64,000 nucleotides of DNA from Taibaiella sp. (GTDB taxonomy: Bacteria > Bacteroidota > Bacteroidia > Chitinophagales > Chitinophagaceae), in assembly GCA_016786705.1 (NCBI GenBank), contig JAEUVV010000013.1, positions 434,001 to 498,000 on the forward strand. Reading direction: 5' to 3'. Both the position numbers and the translations under genes were made by a program. Under the pieces are notes generated by a model, which ran no database searches, had not been told where the DNA came from, and saw only the letters and a list, made by a program, of their open reading frames with translations. Shown here in pieces: positions 61,616-64,000 of the stretch; the stretch's first letter is position 1, and the number at the start of each line of letters is the position of its first letter.

Positions 61616-62829
61616 TACTCATTCAAAAACTTAACAATAGAATAACCAACCTCTCGACCTAAGTTGACAGGCACAGCATTTCCGATTTGTTTGTATTGTT
61701 GAGCTAAAGAACCAGTAAATTCCCAATCATCAGGAAAAGTCTGTATTCTTGCATATTCGCGAACGGTAAACGGTCGGGTTTCATCAGGGTGACAACGCTC
61801 GGTTTGCTTTTGAGCGGGGCTACAGGTTAAAGTAAGACAAGGCTCATCCCAGCCAATTCTACGGGCAATCCCTGTTTTACCACCGCCCAAGTGGAAACTT
61901 CCACCCATAAATTTTTTCTGAACTTCTAAAGGCAAATCACGCCAATAACCTTTTGGTGGCACTAAATCCAAAACTTCTTTTTTACTTTGAGGATATTTTG
62001 CACCGTTAGATTTTGGCACATTACAATCGAATAACTCTCCTTTTTTCAAAGCATCTTTTAGATTGTAGATTTTCTTGTAAGGCTTAGGATATTCGTAATT
62101 TAATGCAATATCTTTTCTGACGCCCACTAAAATCAAACGCTCACGTTTTTGCGGAACTTTAAAATTTATAGCTTTCAAAACCTCTACAGGAACTACATTG
62201 TAACCTATCTCATCCAAAATAGAAATCATTCCCTGCAAAGTTTTTCCGTTATCGTGGCTCAACAAACCACGAACGTTTTCGCCAATACAAATTGGTGGGT
62301 TAACCTCTTTGACAACTCTTGCAAATTCATAAAAAAGCGTTCCACGGGCATCCGCTAAACCTAACTTTTTTCCTGCATAGCTAAATGCTTGACACGGAAA
62401 ACCTCCTGTCACGACATCAACTTTCTCGTTGTATTCCGAGAAATCAAAGTTTTTGATATCCCCTTCCAAAACATTCCACTTCGGACGATTTTTACGCAAG
62501 GTAGCACAAGCAAATTTATCAATTTCGTTAAGGGCAACACATTTCAACCCTGCTTTTTCCATTCCGACAGCCAAACCGCCAGCACCCGCAAAAAGTTCCA
62601 AAACTTTATATTCATAATTAGGTTCAACATAGTTTGAAACAGACTCTTTTGTATCAACAGGAACAAAATCAGAAAACAATTCCAATACTTCTGATTTCCG
62701 ATAAACACGATAATTGCTAATTGGTTCACGAACCGCAGATAATTTGCCTTCTTCGTCCCAACGCCTTAACGTTTTTGTACTTTTATTCAGCAATTTTGCT
62801 GTTTCTGAAATAGTTAAATAATCACTCAT
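61591..62829 (-). CDS. DNA cytosine-5 methyltransferase with N-terminal MerR/excisionase-like helix-turn-helix
   Basis: The protein has 412 residues from the ATG at 62829, with a TTG five codons upstream as an alternative. Residues about 4-52 are a helix-turn-helix of the MerR/excisionase type (YLTISETAKLLNKSTKTLRR and WDEEGKLSAVREPISNYRVY). The methyltransferase domain has motif I LELFAGAGGLAVGM, catalytic Cys146 in GGFPCQAFS, motif VI GENVRGL, motif VIII QKRERLILVG, motif IX REYARIQTFPDDWEF and motif X GNAVPVNLG. It protects host DNA against the adjacent nuclease. The helix-turn-helix probably regulates the gene itself or tunes DNA binding. Confidence 0.93.
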   Translation of the reverse strand: MSDYLTISETAKLLNKSTKTLRRWDEEGKLSAVREPISNYRVYRKSEVLELFSDFVPVDTKESVSNYVEPNYEYKVLELFAGAGGLAVGMEKAGLKCVALNEIDKFACATLRKNRPKWNVLEGDIKNFDFSEYNEKVDVVTGGFPCQAFSYAGKKLGLADARGTLFYEFARVVKEVNPPICIGENVRGLLSHDNGKTLQGMISILDEIGYNVVPVEVLKAINFKVPQKRERLILVGVRKDIALNYEYPKPYKKIYNLKDALKKGELFDCNVPKSNGAKYPQSKKEVLDLVPPKGYWRDLPLEVQKKFMGGSFHLGGGKTGIARRIGWDEPCLTLTCSPAQKQTERCHPDETRPFTVREYARIQTFPDDWEFTGSLAQQYKQIGNAVPVNLGREVGYSIVKFLNEYYSLSKPK

Positions 62830-62860
62830 AACCAAATTATACAACTTTAGACAATGGTTA

Positions 62861-62891
62861 CAAATTTAAAACAACCTTTTAATCTGACAAA
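62861..62891 (-). promoter_or_regulatory. Promoter of the methyltransferase gene
   Basis: On the minus strand there is a -33 TTTG (62891-62888), a 19-bp spacer and a -7 TAAATTTG (62868-62861), 31 bp before the ATG at 62829. It is the natural site for autoregulation by the fused helix-turn-helix. Confidence 0.65.
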
Positions 62892-63017
62892 ATAAATAAA
62901 AAGAACGATAGATTATATCGGTTTTGTTTAAGCAAACCTGAAGTATGAAACTGCACTTAAGTACTTCTATTAACTTCTGTACATTAACTGAACAGAAATG
63001 ATTTGATTGTCCTGTCT

Positions 63018-63164
63018 TCACAAACTTTCCGAATACGACACAAGCGCCTTTTTTTTGCGGCGCGATTTAATAAAGAAAACAACCAATATGCCTATAAAAG
63101 CAATGACCAGGCTTAGTACAAAAACAAATGCCAGTTGAAGCAACAGTACTATTAGAAAGCCCAT
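63018..63164 (-). CDS. 48-residue single-pass membrane protein downstream of yidD
   Basis: An uninterrupted frame from ATG (63164) to TGA (63018) encodes MGFLIVLLLQLAFVFVLSLV, a further hydrophobic run to about residue 32, and a basic, then polar tail (KSRRKKKALVSYSESL). One long membrane helix with positive residues at the cytoplasmic side is expected. It begins 27 bp after the yidD stop codon on the same strand, so it would be the last gene of rpmH-rnpA-yidD. The protein is too short for family assignment. The composition favours a real gene. Confidence 0.5.
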   Translation of the reverse strand: MGFLIVLLLQLAFVFVLSLVIAFIGILVVFFIKSRRKKKALVSYSESL

Positions 63165-63191
63165 ACCTGCAGCAGTTTATTGTATAGGAAA

Positions 63192-63410
63192 TTATTTGAC
63201 GGGATCGTAACCATGCCCGCCCCAGGGATGACAGCGGCCGATACGCTTTAGCGCCATCCAGCCGCCCTTAAGCGCACCATACTTCTGCACGGCCTCCAGG
63301 CCGTATTGAGAGCAAGTGGGGGTAAAACGGCAGTTAGCGCCCAGCCAGGGCGAAAGCATTTTCTGGTATGCTTTAATAATCCCGATCATTATTTTAGCCG
63401 GCAGTCCCAT
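63192..63410 (-). CDS. yidD: Membrane protein insertion efficiency factor YidD
   Basis: The protein has 72 residues. The signature is IKAYQKMLSPWLGANCRFTP, then TCSQYGLEAVQKYGALKGGW and RIGRCHPWGGHGYDPV, with the family's three conserved Cys. It is an inner-membrane-associated small protein that helps YidC insertion. Its start overlaps the 3' end of rnpA by 17 bp, as is usual in the rpmH-rnpA-yidD block. Confidence 0.96.
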   Translation of the reverse strand: MGLPAKIMIGIIKAYQKMLSPWLGANCRFTPTCSQYGLEAVQKYGALKGGWMALKRIGRCHPWGGHGYDPVK

Positions 63411-63804
63411 CTTGCGGATAGTTTAATGACTGCAAGTTAGTAATGATTTTCGACATCGCTTTCTGCGTTGTCGGCCAATCGGGTATTTCGCGGCCGGTAA
63501 AGATAAAAAAGAGGTGTAATTGAATATTTTGTGGAATTGTAGCGTAGACCTCCTGCTTCCGGTGCCGCCAGGCTTCCCGCAGCAGGCGCTTGATCCGGTT
63601 ACGCTGGTGGGCATGCCGCATTTTCTTTTTAGGCACAGAGAAGCCCGCGCGTGCCGGAGCATCCTGTTCTGCTCTTTGGCCGCTAAAAGAATATACCACT
63701 CGGAACGGGTAAACAGAAAACGCCTCTCCGTGTTGGAAAAGCGTTTCAATCTGTTTGCGAAATTTTAATCGTTCGGAGTGACTGAAGGAAAAACCATCAA
63801 CCAT
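63394..63804 (-). CDS. rnpA: Ribonuclease P protein component
   Basis: The protein has 136 residues from the ATG at 63804. The RNR motif region reads HAHQRNRIKRLLREAWRHRK and is preceded by RAGFSVPKKKMR. It binds M1 RNA and helps process tRNA 5' ends. The gene lies 10 bp after rpmH and overlaps yidD. Confidence 0.96.
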   Translation of the reverse strand: MVDGFSFSHSERLKFRKQIETLFQHGEAFSVYPFRVVYSFSGQRAEQDAPARAGFSVPKKKMRHAHQRNRIKRLLREAWRHRKQEVYATIPQNIQLHLFFIFTGREIPDWPTTQKAMSKIITNLQSLNYPQDGTAG

Positions 63805-63814
63805 CCGGGAAATA

Positions 63815-63970
63815 TTATTTCAAACGGCTTTCGTCAGATACCGTTAATTTTTTACGTCCTTTTTTGCGGCGTGCAGCTAAAACTTTACGTCCATTAGCAG
63901 TTTCCATACGCTTGCGGAAACCATGTACGTTTTTACGACGACGACGAGACGGTTGGAAAGTACGTTTCAT
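63815..63970 (-). CDS. rpmH: 50S ribosomal protein L34
   Basis: The protein has 51 residues, beginning MKRTFQPSRRRRKNVHGFRK and ending SDESRLK, with the expected arginine-rich composition including RKKGRKK. The start is the ATG at 63970 and the stop TAA at 63815. It is the first gene of rpmH-rnpA-yidD. This block usually lies near the replication origin in bacteria, but no dnaA or origin is in the window. Confidence 0.97.
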   Translation of the reverse strand: MKRTFQPSRRRRKNVHGFRKRMETANGRKVLAARRKKGRKKLTVSDESRLK

Positions 63971-64000
63971 ATGATCAATTTTTCTTTTTGCTTAATTAAT

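Noticed and set aside
1..64000. CRISPR array or insertion sequence
   Set aside because: No regularly spaced direct repeats and no transposase motif with terminal inverted repeats were found by eye.

Overview
The window reads as a chromosomal segment of a Bacteroidota bacterium, most likely of the Chitinophagaceae or a close relative. The sequence evidence is a gldH gliding lipoprotein gene, proteins with C-terminal type IX secretion (T9SS) sorting domains, a DUF4271-hemD pair, GLPGLI and OMP beta-barrel genes, many lipoproteins with a cysteine after about 20 residues, and promoters of the Bacteroidota type (a -33 TTTG and a -7 TAnnTTTG), the clearest in front of a tRNA-Lys gene. No rRNA, CRISPR array, insertion sequence or prophage is visible.

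Layout. 1-2.4 kb: the 3' part of a cation P-type ATPase and the C-terminal remnant of an epimerase gene. 2.8-9.3 kb: eight same-strand envelope genes (an OmpA-domain protein, three lipoproteins, a small multipass membrane protein and three other exported proteins, two of them paralogues), followed at 9.4-12 kb by a LuxR-type response regulator and a TPR histidine kinase. 12.1-15.9 kb: a nhaA-trkH-trkA Na+/K+ operon. 16-32 kb: tRNA-Lys and mostly housekeeping genes (MBL hydrolase, scpB, yicC, gldH, moxR with a TPR protein, cca, hemD, an NlpC/P60 peptidase, an Ig-like lipoprotein, an O-antigen ligase-like protein).

32.4-34.6 kb is the main accessory island. A 279-residue tyrosine recombinase is transcribed away from a short AT-rich orphan gene. 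That gene is followed by a ~130-bp imperfect palindrome with AAC/GTT ends, and then by about 650 bp of decayed sequence. The layout copies an integron (integrase, attI, cassette, attC), but the recombinase has Xer-like length. This is the best candidate for an under-described system here.

34.6-60.7 kb: trpS, a deoxynucleoside kinase, a PafA-like phosphatase, T9SS cargo, an M28 peptidase, an intradiol dioxygenase-like protein, a LytS/LytTR two-component pair, hemB/hemF, an aminotransferase, GLPGLI plus a TonB-receptor-like outer membrane protein, dps, an FKBP isomerase, pepT, a cupredoxin, a Nudix hydrolase, an ArsR-type regulator, ribE, a TauE/SafE exporter with DUF1634, and CsaA. 60.8-62.9 kb is a second AT-rich island: a restriction-modification system of the Eco47II/Sau96I type, whose methyltransferase carries an N-terminal MerR/excisionase-like helix-turn-helix. 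63.0-64.0 kb is the conserved rpmH-rnpA-yidD block plus an unlisted 48-residue membrane protein.

All function calls are made by eye from motifs. No database search was run.
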